Assembly (NCBI RefSeq): GCF_900119075.1
Contig: NZ_FPIP01000005.1
Coordinates: forward strand, 62,001 to 126,000
Direction of reading: 5' to 3'
DNA length: 64,000 bases
Source: Ruminococcus flavefaciens
GTDB taxonomy: Bacteria > Bacillota > Clostridia > Oscillospirales > Ruminococcaceae
The notes beneath the pieces are model-generated. The model made no database searches and was not told the DNA's origin. It saw nothing but the letters and a program-made list of their open reading frames with translations. Below, piece after piece: positions 26,091-34,216 of the stretch (position 1 is the stretch's first letter; each line of letters opens with the position of its first letter). The position numbers and the translations under genes are program-made.

Positions 26091-26206
26091 GGGCGGATAA
26101 AAGGAGCCCCCTCTGGCGGATCGCAGGTTATATTTACGAGACTGTAATTTCAGGCTCAATAACCATATTTTCCGCTAAGGAGAGCAGCCTAATATCCGCC
26201 CCTACA
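26091..26206. repeat. Split GGGCGGATA hairpin
   Basis: GGGCGGATA (26091-26099) and TATCCGCCCCTACA (26193-26206) are the two arms of a word that elsewhere is contiguous; here they are about 93 bp apart. The rest of 25956-26210 shows only AT-rich DNA. Confidence 0.6.
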
Positions 26207-26210
26207 GTTA

Positions 26211-27224
26211 TTATAATTTTGTGAAAAATCTCTCGTGTGCCTCGAAAACGTCTCCCGGCTTTACCTCGCGGTAGCCTGTAACATCGGCAGGCATACTGAG
26301 GTTTGGAGCGTCTATCATCGCTGTCATCGGCTCGGGGCAGAAATAGTGGTTGAAGCCGCGGTCGTTCCAGATTATCCAGAAGCCGTACTCCTCGGATACC
26401 TCGTAGCAGAGCTTCTTGCCGCTGGCAGTATCCTCTGCGATTACGCCGTGGAACTTCTCGCCGTCTATGTCGATATATCCGCCGAAATACATCTCGTTGT
26501 CAACTACCTGCAATACGGGCTTCTTTGAGCCGTTGCTGTACTCGAGGTCGTGCATTGTGGGCACTTTCAGCTGTCCTGTGGGCAGACAGCGCTCGTTGAG
26601 CTCGCAGCGCTTGCCTATCGGCACTGTCAGGCGGATATCCTCTTCCTTTGCGCCGTCAACGAATGGAGAATTGATAGTTGTATGTGAAGCCAGCGACATG
26701 GGAAGAACCTTTTCGCCGTCCATGTTGATAAAGCGGATATTCTGCTCAAGTCCCTGCTCCGAGAGAGTAAATGTGTACTCTGCTGTGAAGCGTACAGGGA
26801 GATACTTGAAGAACTCGTCCTTTTCGTCGTATACATAGCGAGTCTTTACCCATGCGCAGTTGTCGTCAGCCTTGTACTCAACGACTTCATGTGCTCTCTT
26901 GTGGAGAAAGCCGTGGATATGGTTGTTATAGGGCGCAGGCTCGTTCACGGGGAGCTGATATACTGCGTCAGATGTCTTCAGTACGCCGTCTGCAAAGCGG
27001 TTGGGCAAGTAAAGTGTGGGAAGTCCCCATACCTCTGCGGACTGTTTGATAGCGTCGGGAGTATTGCTCTCCACAAAGCGGAAGAACTCCAGACCGTTGA
27101 CGTTGTCGCGGAGTCGGATAACGTTTGAGCCTATCTCGTTGGCTACCCATGCTTCATAGCCGCCTGCGCTGAGTTTTACGCAGGTCATGCCCTTCCAGTC
27201 GAATAATTCTGCTGTGTTGTTCAT
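26211..27224 (-). CDS. Aldose 1-epimerase-like protein
   Basis: A 337-residue beta-sandwich protein of the galactose-mutarotase superfamily. NHIHGFLHKRAHEV carries the conserved HGF/H motif and a second His is in SLASHTTINSPF, with the base probably in the C-terminal third. AAGGAATG lies before the ATG. It lies upstream of the phosphorylase gene on the same strand, so it could interconvert sugar anomers released by that enzyme; the phosphorylase has its own promoter. The exact sugar is unknown. Confidence 0.82.
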   Translation of the reverse strand: MNNTAELFDWKGMTCVKLSAGGYEAWVANEIGSNVIRLRDNVNGLEFFRFVESNTPDAIKQSAEVWGLPTLYLPNRFADGVLKTSDAVYQLPVNEPAPYNNHIHGFLHKRAHEVVEYKADDNCAWVKTRYVYDEKDEFFKYLPVRFTAEYTFTLSEQGLEQNIRFINMDGEKVLPMSLASHTTINSPFVDGAKEEDIRLTVPIGKRCELNERCLPTGQLKVPTMHDLEYSNGSKKPVLQVVDNEMYFGGYIDIDGEKFHGVIAEDTASGKKLCYEVSEEYGFWIIWNDRGFNHYFCPEPMTAMIDAPNLSMPADVTGYREVKPGDVFEAHERFFTKL

Positions 27225-27251
27225 TTATATCACATTCCTTTTAAATGTATT

Positions 27252-27674
27252 TTAACTTTGATTTTTTACGGCCCTTACTATAAGAGCTCCTATGCGGAAC
27301 AATATCGCCCATATACAGCCGCCGACCATTACGAACCACATGAAAATCAAGCCTATGCCGCCTAAAATCCGGTGACCGAACAGCATTGTCATGTCAAGGC
27401 TGTTTAAAACAATGAGCATTACCAGTGTTATCACCCCATAAGCTATGAGATACATCGGCGGTATCCACTTTGTGAGACACTGACTGCCAAGCCTTTTCTC
27501 CATATTGAGGAAGAATACAGGCAGTGCAAAAAGAAGCAGCCCCTCGATGACCATAACATTCAACGCCGAATTATCTTCCTGTGTGATGATGTCGTATGCG
27601 CCTGCCGCAAGATATATCACCAGCGGACAAATTGTCCCCATGAGGTAGGACTTGCAAAGAACTATGGTTTTCAT
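27252..27674 (-). CDS. Small membrane protein, unknown
   Basis: A 140-residue protein with four hydrophobic segments (about 10-30, 42-58, 74-92 and 103-132). It starts seven bases after the citrate synthase stop and has no clear ribosome site, so it is probably coupled. The family was not recognised. Confidence 0.65.
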   Translation of the reverse strand: MKTIVLCKSYLMGTICPLVIYLAAGAYDIITQEDNSALNVMVIEGLLLFALPVFFLNMEKRLGSQCLTKWIPPMYLIAYGVITLVMLIVLNSLDMTMLFGHRILGGIGLIFMWFVMVGGCIWAILFRIGALIVRAVKNQS

Positions 27675-27681
27675 GATGTCA

Positions 27682-29049
27682 TCAGTCCATTCTGTTTTCC
27701 ATGTCGGTGTACTCGCGCATAGGCGATATTGCCTTGTACGCAGGACGGATTATCTTGTTGGAGTTTATGAGCTCCTCTATTCTGTGAGCCGACCAGCCCG
27801 ATATTCTCGCAGTTGCGAAAAGAGGCGTGAACAGCTCGTCGGGTATGCCCAGCATACGGTATACGAAGCCGCTGTAGAAGTCAACGTTTGCACAGACGCC
27901 CTTGTAGATGCGGCGTTCCTCGGCGATGGCCTCGGGAGCAAGACGCTCCACCAGCGAATACAATGCAAATTCCTCGTGTCTGCCCTTTTCCGAGCTGAGA
28001 GACTCTACAAAGCCCTTGAACACCTTGGCTCTCGGGTCCGACTGTGAGTAGACTGCGTGTCCCATGCCGTAGATAAGTCCTGCATGGTCAAAGGCTTCCT
28101 TGTGGAGCAGTTTGCGGAGATAATCCTTTACCTCCTCCTCATCGGTCCAGTCCTTTACGTTCTGCTTCATATCGTCGAACATCATTGCTACCTTGATATT
28201 TGCGCCGCCGTGCTTGGGACCTTTCAGCGAGCCCAGTGCAGCCGCGATAGCGGAATAGGTATCGGTTCCCGATGACGAAACAACGTGTACCGTGAATGTG
28301 GAGTTGTTTCCGCCGCCGTGCTCTGCGTGGAGCACTAATGCCAAGTCCAGTATACGGGCTTCGAGCTCGGTATACCTGCCGTCCTCACGGAGCATATAGA
28401 GAATATTCTCAGCTATGGACATATCGGGCTTGGGACTGTGTATGAAAAGGTCTCCGCCCAGTCTTGCGTATCTGTAGGCGTGGTATGCGTACACTGCAAG
28501 CACAGGGAAAAGAGTTATGAGCTCTATGCTCTGTCTCAGCACGTTGGGCACCGAGATATTATTTGCTTTATCATCATATGAATACAGCGCAAGAACGCTC
28601 TTTGCAAGAGTATTCATCATATTGTCTGTGGGAGCTTTCATAATAACGTCGCGCATGAAATTGGACGGGAGCTCGCGGAAATCCGCAAGTATAGCCTTGA
28701 ACTCTGCAAGCTCGTGCTCCGAGGGCATTTTTCCGAAAAGAAGAAGATATACGGTCTCCTCAAAGCCGAAGCGCTTTTCCTTTATGAAACCTGCGACGAT
28801 ATCCTCAACGTCGATACCTCTGTAATACAGCTTGCCGTCACCATGATTGGGCATTCCGTCGCCGCTGTCTATTACTTTGATAGTGCTTATATTGGTAAGA
28901 CCTGCAACTACACCGTTGCCGTTTATATCGCGGAGTCCGCGCTTTACATCGTACTGTGTGTAGAGCTCGGGATCTATTTTGTAGCCTTCAAGCGACATAT
29001 CGGCAAGCTTTGTGATCTCTGGTGTGATGTCTGAAAATTTGTATCTCAT
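27682..29049 (-). CDS. Citrate synthase
   Basis: A 455-residue enzyme condensing oxaloacetate and acetyl-CoA. The core has LDLALVLHAEHGGGNNSTFT, the conserved His-containing substrate loop, GSLKGPKHGGAN and YGMGHAVYSQSDPRA with the second catalytic His; the Asp is expected near FYSGFVYRMLGIP. The N-terminal extension of about 70 residues is longer than in gltA of enteric bacteria but usual for clostridial homologues. It has its own consensus promoter. In a fermentative anaerobe it likely feeds glutamate synthesis. Confidence 0.92.
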   Translation of the reverse strand: MRYKFSDITPEITKLADMSLEGYKIDPELYTQYDVKRGLRDINGNGVVAGLTNISTIKVIDSGDGMPNHGDGKLYYRGIDVEDIVAGFIKEKRFGFEETVYLLLFGKMPSEHELAEFKAILADFRELPSNFMRDVIMKAPTDNMMNTLAKSVLALYSYDDKANNISVPNVLRQSIELITLFPVLAVYAYHAYRYARLGGDLFIHSPKPDMSIAENILYMLREDGRYTELEARILDLALVLHAEHGGGNNSTFTVHVVSSSGTDTYSAIAAALGSLKGPKHGGANIKVAMMFDDMKQNVKDWTDEEEVKDYLRKLLHKEAFDHAGLIYGMGHAVYSQSDPRAKVFKGFVESLSSEKGRHEEFALYSLVERLAPEAIAEERRIYKGVCANVDFYSGFVYRMLGIPDELFTPLFATARISGWSAHRIEELINSNKIIRPAYKAISPMREYTDMENRMD

Positions 29050-29102
29050 GTATCGTCATCCCTTTCTTTTTACGAATAGTAGTAATAAATATGCATATTA
29101 CA

Positions 29103-29131
29103 ATTATATTTGATTTTGGTAATTTTGTCAA
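29103..29131 (-). promoter_or_regulatory. Promoter of citrate synthase
   Basis: On the minus strand TTGACA, a 17-bp spacer, TATAAT: perfect consensus about 54 bp before the ATG. Confidence 0.92.
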
Positions 29132-29190
29132 GGCTAAACAAAAAGTTATTTTCTTTGTCAAAGAAAAGATGTTAAATTTTATTATTTCTC

Positions 29191-29219
29191 TTGAAAAAAA
29201 CTGTGCGGTATGGTAAAAT
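29191..29219 (+). promoter_or_regulatory. Promoter of the zinc-ribbon protein gene
   Basis: TTGAAA (29191-29196), a 17-bp spacer, TAAAAT (29214-29219). Confidence 0.8.
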
Positions 29220-29273
29220 ATATTTGTCGGTTTTCTGCCGATTCTTTTAAAGGGATAAGGGAGATGATACATA

Positions 29274-30329
29274 TTGGAATCAGTTGAATATAAATGCCCC
29301 AATTGCATGGCAGACCTGAAATTCAATCCTGCAAGTCAGAAGCTGGAATGTGAATTCTGTCTCAGTGCATTTACGGTAGAGGAAATAAAGAAGCTCTGTG
29401 AAAGCACCGAGAACAGTATCCCTCAGGAAGCTGTCCAGATGCAGGAGGACTTCGCAAATCACACACATCTGTACCGCTGCAAAAGCTGCGGTGCTGAAAT
29501 AATGGCGGACGACCAGCAGACAGCGACTTTCTGCTATTACTGCCACAACCCTGTCATTCTGGCAGGCAAAATGGGCGGCGAGTTCAAGCCCGATAAGGTC
29601 ATCGGCTTCAAGCTCACAAGAGACAATGCTATCTGGAACTTCAAGAAATGGATAAGCAAGCGCTGGTTCGTGCCAAAGGACTTCAAATCCGAGCAGCAGC
29701 TCGAAAAGCTGACAGGACTTTACGTCCCGTTCTGGGTGGCTGACTGCGATATCAACATCGATTATCACGCCACAGGCAAAAAGATAAGGAGCTGGGTATC
29801 GGGCGACTACCGTATCACCGAAACTCAGGAATACGACGTTGTCCGCCGCGGAAGCCTCACTACAAGAGGTATCCCTGCCGACGGCGAGACCAAAATAGAC
29901 GACCTGCTCATGGAGTCTATCGAGCCCTACGACTACAGAGAGCTCCATGACTTCTCAATGTCCTATCTCAGCGGCTTCTATGCGGATAAGTACGATGTTG
30001 ACAAGGCGTCGGTATTTCCGCGTATCCGCGTCCGCGCAACGCAGGCGTGCGCTTCGCTCGTAAAGAACTCGGTCAACGGCTACAGCAGCGTAACCCCCAT
30101 GGTCGAGAACTACGACATAAGAAGGACTAACTGGAGCTATATGCTGCTCCCTGTATGGTTCATGTCATATAAGTACAAGGATAAGGTCTATGAATTCGCT
30201 ATAAACGGACAGACAGGCAAGCTTGCAGGAACTCCGCCCCTTTCAAAGGGCAGGCTTTGGCTGGCTTGTCTCGGCTTGGGAGCGGCTGTTGCGGCTGCCT
30301 GCGCTCTGATAGGAGGTGCTCTCTTCTGA
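29274..30329 (+). CDS. Double zinc-ribbon protein with C-terminal membrane segment
   Basis: A 351-residue protein. It starts at TTG 29274 after GGGAG. CPNCMADL..CEFC (about 9-34) and CKSCGAEI..CYYC (about 67-92) are two zinc ribbons. The central part has ISKRWFVPKDF and LYVPFWVADCDI and is rich in beta strands. The C-terminal residues 325-350 form one membrane helix. Similar proteins are annotated as TFIIB-type zinc-ribbon or primosomal-like and have no assigned role. Its stop overlaps the next start by one base, tying it to the TPM lipoprotein. Confidence 0.8.
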   Translation: MESVEYKCPNCMADLKFNPASQKLECEFCLSAFTVEEIKKLCESTENSIPQEAVQMQEDFANHTHLYRCKSCGAEIMADDQQTATFCYYCHNPVILAGKMGGEFKPDKVIGFKLTRDNAIWNFKKWISKRWFVPKDFKSEQQLEKLTGLYVPFWVADCDINIDYHATGKKIRSWVSGDYRITETQEYDVVRRGSLTTRGIPADGETKIDDLLMESIEPYDYRELHDFSMSYLSGFYADKYDVDKASVFPRIRVRATQACASLVKNSVNGYSSVTPMVENYDIRRTNWSYMLLPVWFMSYKYKDKVYEFAINGQTGKLAGTPPLSKGRLWLACLGLGAAVAAACALIGGALF

Positions 30330-31237
30330 TGAAACGCCTTGTATCATTTTTAATGACGGCTATTCTCTGCGTATGCATGGTGCCGCTGCTCACAGGCTGC
30401 TCGGAGCCCGAAAACGACTACGCAGGCTGGAACGGCAACTATCAGGACTCTGTCCTCATAGACGATAGGGATCTTTTCACGGAAACTCAGAAAAGAGAGC
30501 TTGATGAAGCTATACAGCAGAAATCCAAGGAACTGGAAATGAATATCCTTATCTACGTCGACGGTACTTACCGCAGCGACGCCGATACAAAAACCTTCTG
30601 CGACCAGACCTATGATAACTGGTTCGGAAACGACACCGACGGTCTTATGTATTATCTCGACCTTTCGGGTAAAACACCTGCATACGACTATATCTCAACA
30701 TCAGGAAAGGCTATACTGCTCTATGAGGAAAACAGGGAGCTCATTTTCAACCACATGGATAATTACCTTCCTGCTTCAGGTCAGGAGATAAAGCAGGAGC
30801 AGATATACGATGCTATTGAGGAATTTCTGTCTCAGCTCAGCGTAAACGCAAAAAGCACCACCTCAGGTACCAGCTTTTACCACGACAAGAATAAGGGAAC
30901 TTATATCTACTATAAGCACGGCGAGCTCTATATCACTCACAAAAAGCCCCTTATCATCTGGGTACGTATATGGGTAGTTTCAATAATAATCGGCCTTCTT
31001 ACAGCACTCATCACTTTCCTTGTATCCAAAGGAAAGTATACCTTCAAGGCTAAGACCAATCCCAGCATTTACCTGTCAAAGGACGCTGTGAACTTCACTC
31101 AGAGGAACGATCAACACATCAGGACTTACCAGTCGAGAAGCAGGATATCCTCAAGCAGCAGCGGCGGCGGTCATCGCAGCGGCGGCGGCGGTCACCACAG
31201 CGGCGGAAGCCACGGCGGCGGCGGTCATCACAGATAA
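30329..31237 (+). CDS. TPM-domain lipoprotein with Gly/His-rich tail
   Basis: A 302-residue protein starting at ATG 30329 (AGGAGG upstream). A lipoprotein signal peptide ends in LLTGC with Cys24 as lipidation site. A TPM-like domain follows (VLIDDRDLFTETQKRELDEA). A second membrane segment lies at about 210-230 (WVVSIIIGLLTALITFLV), and the last 30 residues are Ser/Gly/His repeats, which could bind metal or be disordered. TPM proteins are linked to membrane protein turnover or repair. It is coupled to the zinc-ribbon gene. Confidence 0.82.
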   Translation: MKRLVSFLMTAILCVCMVPLLTGCSEPENDYAGWNGNYQDSVLIDDRDLFTETQKRELDEAIQQKSKELEMNILIYVDGTYRSDADTKTFCDQTYDNWFGNDTDGLMYYLDLSGKTPAYDYISTSGKAILLYEENRELIFNHMDNYLPASGQEIKQEQIYDAIEEFLSQLSVNAKSTTSGTSFYHDKNKGTYIYYKHGELYITHKKPLIIWVRIWVVSIIIGLLTALITFLVSKGKYTFKAKTNPSIYLSKDAVNFTQRNDQHIRTYQSRSRISSSSSGGGHRSGGGGHHSGGSHGGGGHHR

Positions 31238-31252
31238 GCTAAATATTGCAAA

Positions 31253-31277
31253 AAAAGCTCCCGAAACGGGAGCTTTT
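31253..31277 (+). terminator. Terminator after the TPM lipoprotein gene
   Basis: AAAAGCTCCCG, AAA, CGGGAGCTTTT: 11-bp stem with a three-base loop. Confidence 0.9.
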
Positions 31278-31323
31278 AGTTTTTGCTTCGTAACACATAT
31301 AATGAAAAATTTATCCGTGAAAG

Positions 31324-31352
31324 TTGCTTTTTTTGTGCCTTTATGGTATAAT
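31324..31352 (+). promoter_or_regulatory. Promoter of the DUF3592 protein gene
   Basis: TTGCTT (31324-31329), a 17-bp spacer, TATAAT (31347-31352), 21 bp before the ATG. Confidence 0.85.
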
Positions 31353-31373
31353 CAGCGAAAAGGGGGTATTACC

Positions 31374-32174
31374 ATGAAAAAGTATGAAAACGACAACATG
31401 AATTACGACGAAAACGGCAATTACTATAACTCGGACAACGACAGCGCATACAACGGACTTGCGAAAACATTCGAAAAGATACTCGGTATTCTTCTGCTGA
31501 TATGGTTTGCAGTTACCGTAATACTTATGATAGTGTTATCCCAGAGCAGCGGAAAGAGCAACAGCTGGCTGATAGTGATACTGTTTTTCCAGCTTTTCGC
31601 GGTTTTCGGAATATTCGGCATAGTGTCCGAACTTATCAAAAAGCAGCGATTCCAGGCAGGACTGCTTCTTCCGCTTATAATAGGCGCAGGCGGCTGTATC
31701 GTCACACTTCTGATACACAACAGCGAGGGCGAAAAGCGCGAGTTCATACTGAAGCTCCTTGCGGTGCTGTTTCCTCTGATATTTGCAGTAATAGGCATAG
31801 GCATCGTAGTGGACTCACTGAGGGCAAAATACCACACAAAGAAAGTGTGTACCGAGCCTATAACCGCAAAATGCGTAGATGTATCCACGAATTCGACTAC
31901 CGTAAACGGACGTACCACATATAAATATGTTCCGACCTATGAATACGAGTACGAGGGCGTACAATACACTTCAACAGCCTATAAAACGCCCGAAGACCGC
32001 ATAATAGGCGACAACTATGAAATCCTCGTCAATCCGAACAAGCCAAGAGAGATATACGACGCGACTTCTGTAGATGCAGGAGCAGCAAGCATAGTGCTGA
32101 CAGCGCTTTTCCTTATCGGACTTCCTGCAGCTATTTCCGCACTGGCTGCATATTATCTGCTTATCGCACCGTAA
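31374..32174 (+). CDS. DUF3592-like membrane protein
   Basis: A 266-residue protein. ATG 31374 is chosen because AGGGGG lies just upstream and the promoter overlaps any longer form. An Asn/Asp-rich N-terminus (to about 25) is followed by four membrane segments (about 27-50, 58-78, 90-108, 122-142), then a soluble beta domain with VNGRTTYKYVPTYEYEYEG and NPNKPREIYD, the DUF3592 pattern, and a final membrane helix. Function is unknown. Confidence 0.75.
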   Translation: MKKYENDNMNYDENGNYYNSDNDSAYNGLAKTFEKILGILLLIWFAVTVILMIVLSQSSGKSNSWLIVILFFQLFAVFGIFGIVSELIKKQRFQAGLLLPLIIGAGGCIVTLLIHNSEGEKREFILKLLAVLFPLIFAVIGIGIVVDSLRAKYHTKKVCTEPITAKCVDVSTNSTTVNGRTTYKYVPTYEYEYEGVQYTSTAYKTPEDRIIGDNYEILVNPNKPREIYDATSVDAGAASIVLTALFLIGLPAAISALAAYYLLIAP

Positions 32175-32226
32175 GCGGTGGGATTTTTCCAAAAAATGAA
32201 TATATTGCATTATCCGTGCAAAACTA

Positions 32227-32250
32227 AAGGCAGACCATTCGGTCTGCCTT
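32227..32250. terminator. Bidirectional terminator, copy 1
   Basis: AAGGCAGACC, ATTC, GGTCTGCCTT. The identical 24-mer recurs at 32478-32501, and the two copies bracket a composite repeat. Confidence 0.85.
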
Positions 32251-32278
32251 AGTTTATCAAAAAAATCAATTTACCAAT

Positions 32279-32452
32279 TAAAGGGATTCCAAAGGGACTG
32301 TGTTCCTTTGGCAGAGTCCAGAGACAGCGTCTCTGGTGGGGCGTGGGGCAAAGCCCCACAGTTATAAAGCGCTTCGCAAAGGGTGAATCCCGAAAACAAT
32401 CCAGTGAATTGTTTTCGGGAGAGGGAACGCCTTGCAAGTGAAGGCGTTCCCT
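32279..32452. repeat. Composite repeat, copy 2
   Basis: Same frame as copies at 20496 and 63270: GGGATTCCAAAGGGAC, CCAGAGAC/GTCTCTGG hairpin, GGGGC/GCCCC hairpin, AACAATCCAGTGAATTGTT and GGGAACGCC/GGCGTTCCC. It fills the gap 32175-32509; no gene is supported. Confidence 0.88.
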
Positions 32453-32477
32453 AATAAATTGAGCTTAGTGACAGATA

Positions 32478-32501
32478 AAGGCAGACCATTCGGTCTGCCT
32501 T
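32478..32501 (-). terminator. Bidirectional terminator, copy 2
   Basis: Identical 24-mer to 32227-32250, eight bases after the stop of the minus-strand gene that begins at 33748. Confidence 0.88.
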
Positions 32502-32509
32502 ATTTGTTA

Positions 32510-33748
32510 TCAAAGCTTTTTCTTTTCAGCCTCTATCATCTTGATGAGGTCGTCTACCGACATATTTGACGGAGACTTTTTCTTTTCCTCCTGCTCGCTC
32601 TTGCTGATGATATCGGAGATATCAGGAGTGCTGCTCTTCTTCACAGGCTTAGGAGCTGCTGTTGAAGGAGCTGACTGGCTTCTCAGCGGAGTTGTCTTAG
32701 GAACGTCGTTCCTTGACATCTCAGCAAGCTGGCTCTTGGAAAGGATACCTGTATTGTCTGAGATAGGCTCTGACGGAGCAGCAGGTGCGGCAGCCTGAGG
32801 AGCGTTTGCATTTGCAACAGCATTCTTGATATTGAATGTGCCTGTACGCTCAGCCTCAGCAGTTTTGCGGAGCATTTCCTCTCTGAGGGCGTCCGCTGTA
32901 GGAGCTGTAGATGAAGAACCGCCGACGTTTCTTGCAGCGAACTGGCTCTCAGCGCTTCTCTGAGCCTTGAACTGCATTGTGCGCTCTCTTTCCTTCTGGT
33001 AAGGAGAATCAGGATTGACCTTCTTCTGGCTGAAGTTCTCGGCGATAGACATCTTCTTGCGCTCGAACTCATTGCTTGGCTGTATCTCCTGAGAAGGCTC
33101 GAAAAGCGGATTAGCGGACTTGTCGTGAATATTCTTCTTGCTCTCCGAGATAGCTCTCTGCTTTTCCTTCTCGTCGTACTCGTAGAAGTCGAACTCGTCA
33201 TCGAAGTCGTCCTCGCCCTTGCCCGAAGCAAGCTTAGCGATGAGGAAGATAACGAGGAGCACACATGGGAGCACAAGAAGGAAGATGATACCCTTTATGC
33301 TTGAAGCGAATCTGATAAGAGCACCCAGCTCAGCGCTTTCGGTGTGACCTGTACAGATAGCCGCGATGTTTTCCTTTGAGATAGAGTCCTCGCTGCCTAC
33401 GTTAGTAGCGTCGGCAGTGATATACTTGATAGTGCCGTCCTCGGCGGTAACAACGTCGTAGATGCTGAGGACCTTGAGTGTATTGGGATCAGTTGCGGGA
33501 TAGCAGAGAACGATGTCGCCCTTAGCGATAGCCTCGTCCTTTGCGTCGGGAGAGATAAGGCAGGCGCCCTTTGTGACGTTGTCGCCCATGTTGTCGGCTT
33601 CCTTTACGATGTAGAAGTATCTGCCGAAGAGCTTGGGAGTCTTGCCGCCCGAAAAACCGATATTAACAATGATCGAAACAACGATCAGAAGTATGCAGAG
33701 TACGATAAGTACAAATTTTAGTACCGAGAAGCGTTTTTTCTTTTCCAT
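32510..33748 (-). CDS. Signal peptidase I-like membrane protein, probably inactive, with long cytosolic tail
   Basis: A 412-residue protein. A membrane segment (about 9-30) leads into an extracytoplasmic domain of about 120 residues that matches the layout of SipW-type signal peptidases: the place of the SMxP motif (nucleophile Ser) reads DNMGDN, followed by KGDIVLCYP, YITADATNVGSEDSISKENI and a second membrane segment (about 147-172). The catalytic Ser is absent. The remaining 240 residues are charged, low-complexity and Ala/Pro/Ser-rich. A scaffold or decoy role is possible. AGGTGA lies before the ATG. Confidence 0.65.
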   Translation of the reverse strand: MEKKKRFSVLKFVLIVLCILLIVVSIIVNIGFSGGKTPKLFGRYFYIVKEADNMGDNVTKGACLISPDAKDEAIAKGDIVLCYPATDPNTLKVLSIYDVVTAEDGTIKYITADATNVGSEDSISKENIAAICTGHTESAELGALIRFASSIKGIIFLLVLPCVLLVIFLIAKLASGKGEDDFDDEFDFYEYDEKEKQRAISESKKNIHDKSANPLFEPSQEIQPSNEFERKKMSIAENFSQKKVNPDSPYQKERERTMQFKAQRSAESQFAARNVGGSSSTAPTADALREEMLRKTAEAERTGTFNIKNAVANANAPQAAAPAAPSEPISDNTGILSKSQLAEMSRNDVPKTTPLRSQSAPSTAAPKPVKKSSTPDISDIISKSEQEEKKKSPSNMSVDDLIKMIEAEKKKL

Positions 33749-33833
33749 AATACATCACCTTTTTTTAATTCTTTTGTTGTCTTTTTTCTTTATTTTTTGC
33801 GTTACAGTCTGCTTATTTGAAACTGCTTTTTCT

Positions 33834-33862
33834 ATTATACCACATAATAATACAAATTTCAA
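33834..33862 (-). promoter_or_regulatory. Promoter of the signal-peptidase-like gene
   Basis: On the minus strand TTGAAA, a 17-bp spacer, TATAAT, about 86 bp before the ATG. Confidence 0.88.
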
Positions 33863-34072
33863 ACATTTTCTAAGTTTTATCTTTTAAAAATATAGTAATT
33901 TTTTCAGAACTATGAGCTTGTGTTGATTCTGCACAAATCACAGCCCGATTTTTTTCTTGTACAGGCAGAATGCACAATGCTGTATTCGCAAAACAGGGCG
34001 CATACAAATTTTTCTTTGTTCAAAAGCAGCAATATATAAAATCAGTGGACAAATATTTGTTGAAATAAACAC
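33863..34072. other. AT-rich intergenic DNA
   Basis: Between two divergent promoters. No gene, hairpin repeat or riboswitch was recognised. Confidence 0.6.
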
Positions 34073-34101
34073 TTGAAAAATCTGATAAAGCATAGTATAA
34101 T
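34073..34101 (+). promoter_or_regulatory. Promoter of glycogen phosphorylase
   Basis: TTGAAA (34073-34078), a 17-bp spacer, TATAAT (34096-34101). The leader of about 110 nt has TGTTTGTA (34114-34121) and TACAAACA (34172-34179), which could close a long stem. Confidence 0.88.
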
Positions 34102-34216
34102 TTTAATGTATATTGTTTGTAGTGATATAGGCTTGTATCGCCTTAAATGGTGGTAGAGTGCGGGGATATTATACAAACAGTAAAAACGTCGCAAAGCGGC
34201 AGAATGGAGATAAGAT

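Noticed and set aside
25976-26224. An 82-codon frame on the plus strand upstream of cellobiose phosphorylase
   Set aside because: AT-rich biased composition, no ribosome site, and it overlaps a split repeat and the end of the epimerase gene.
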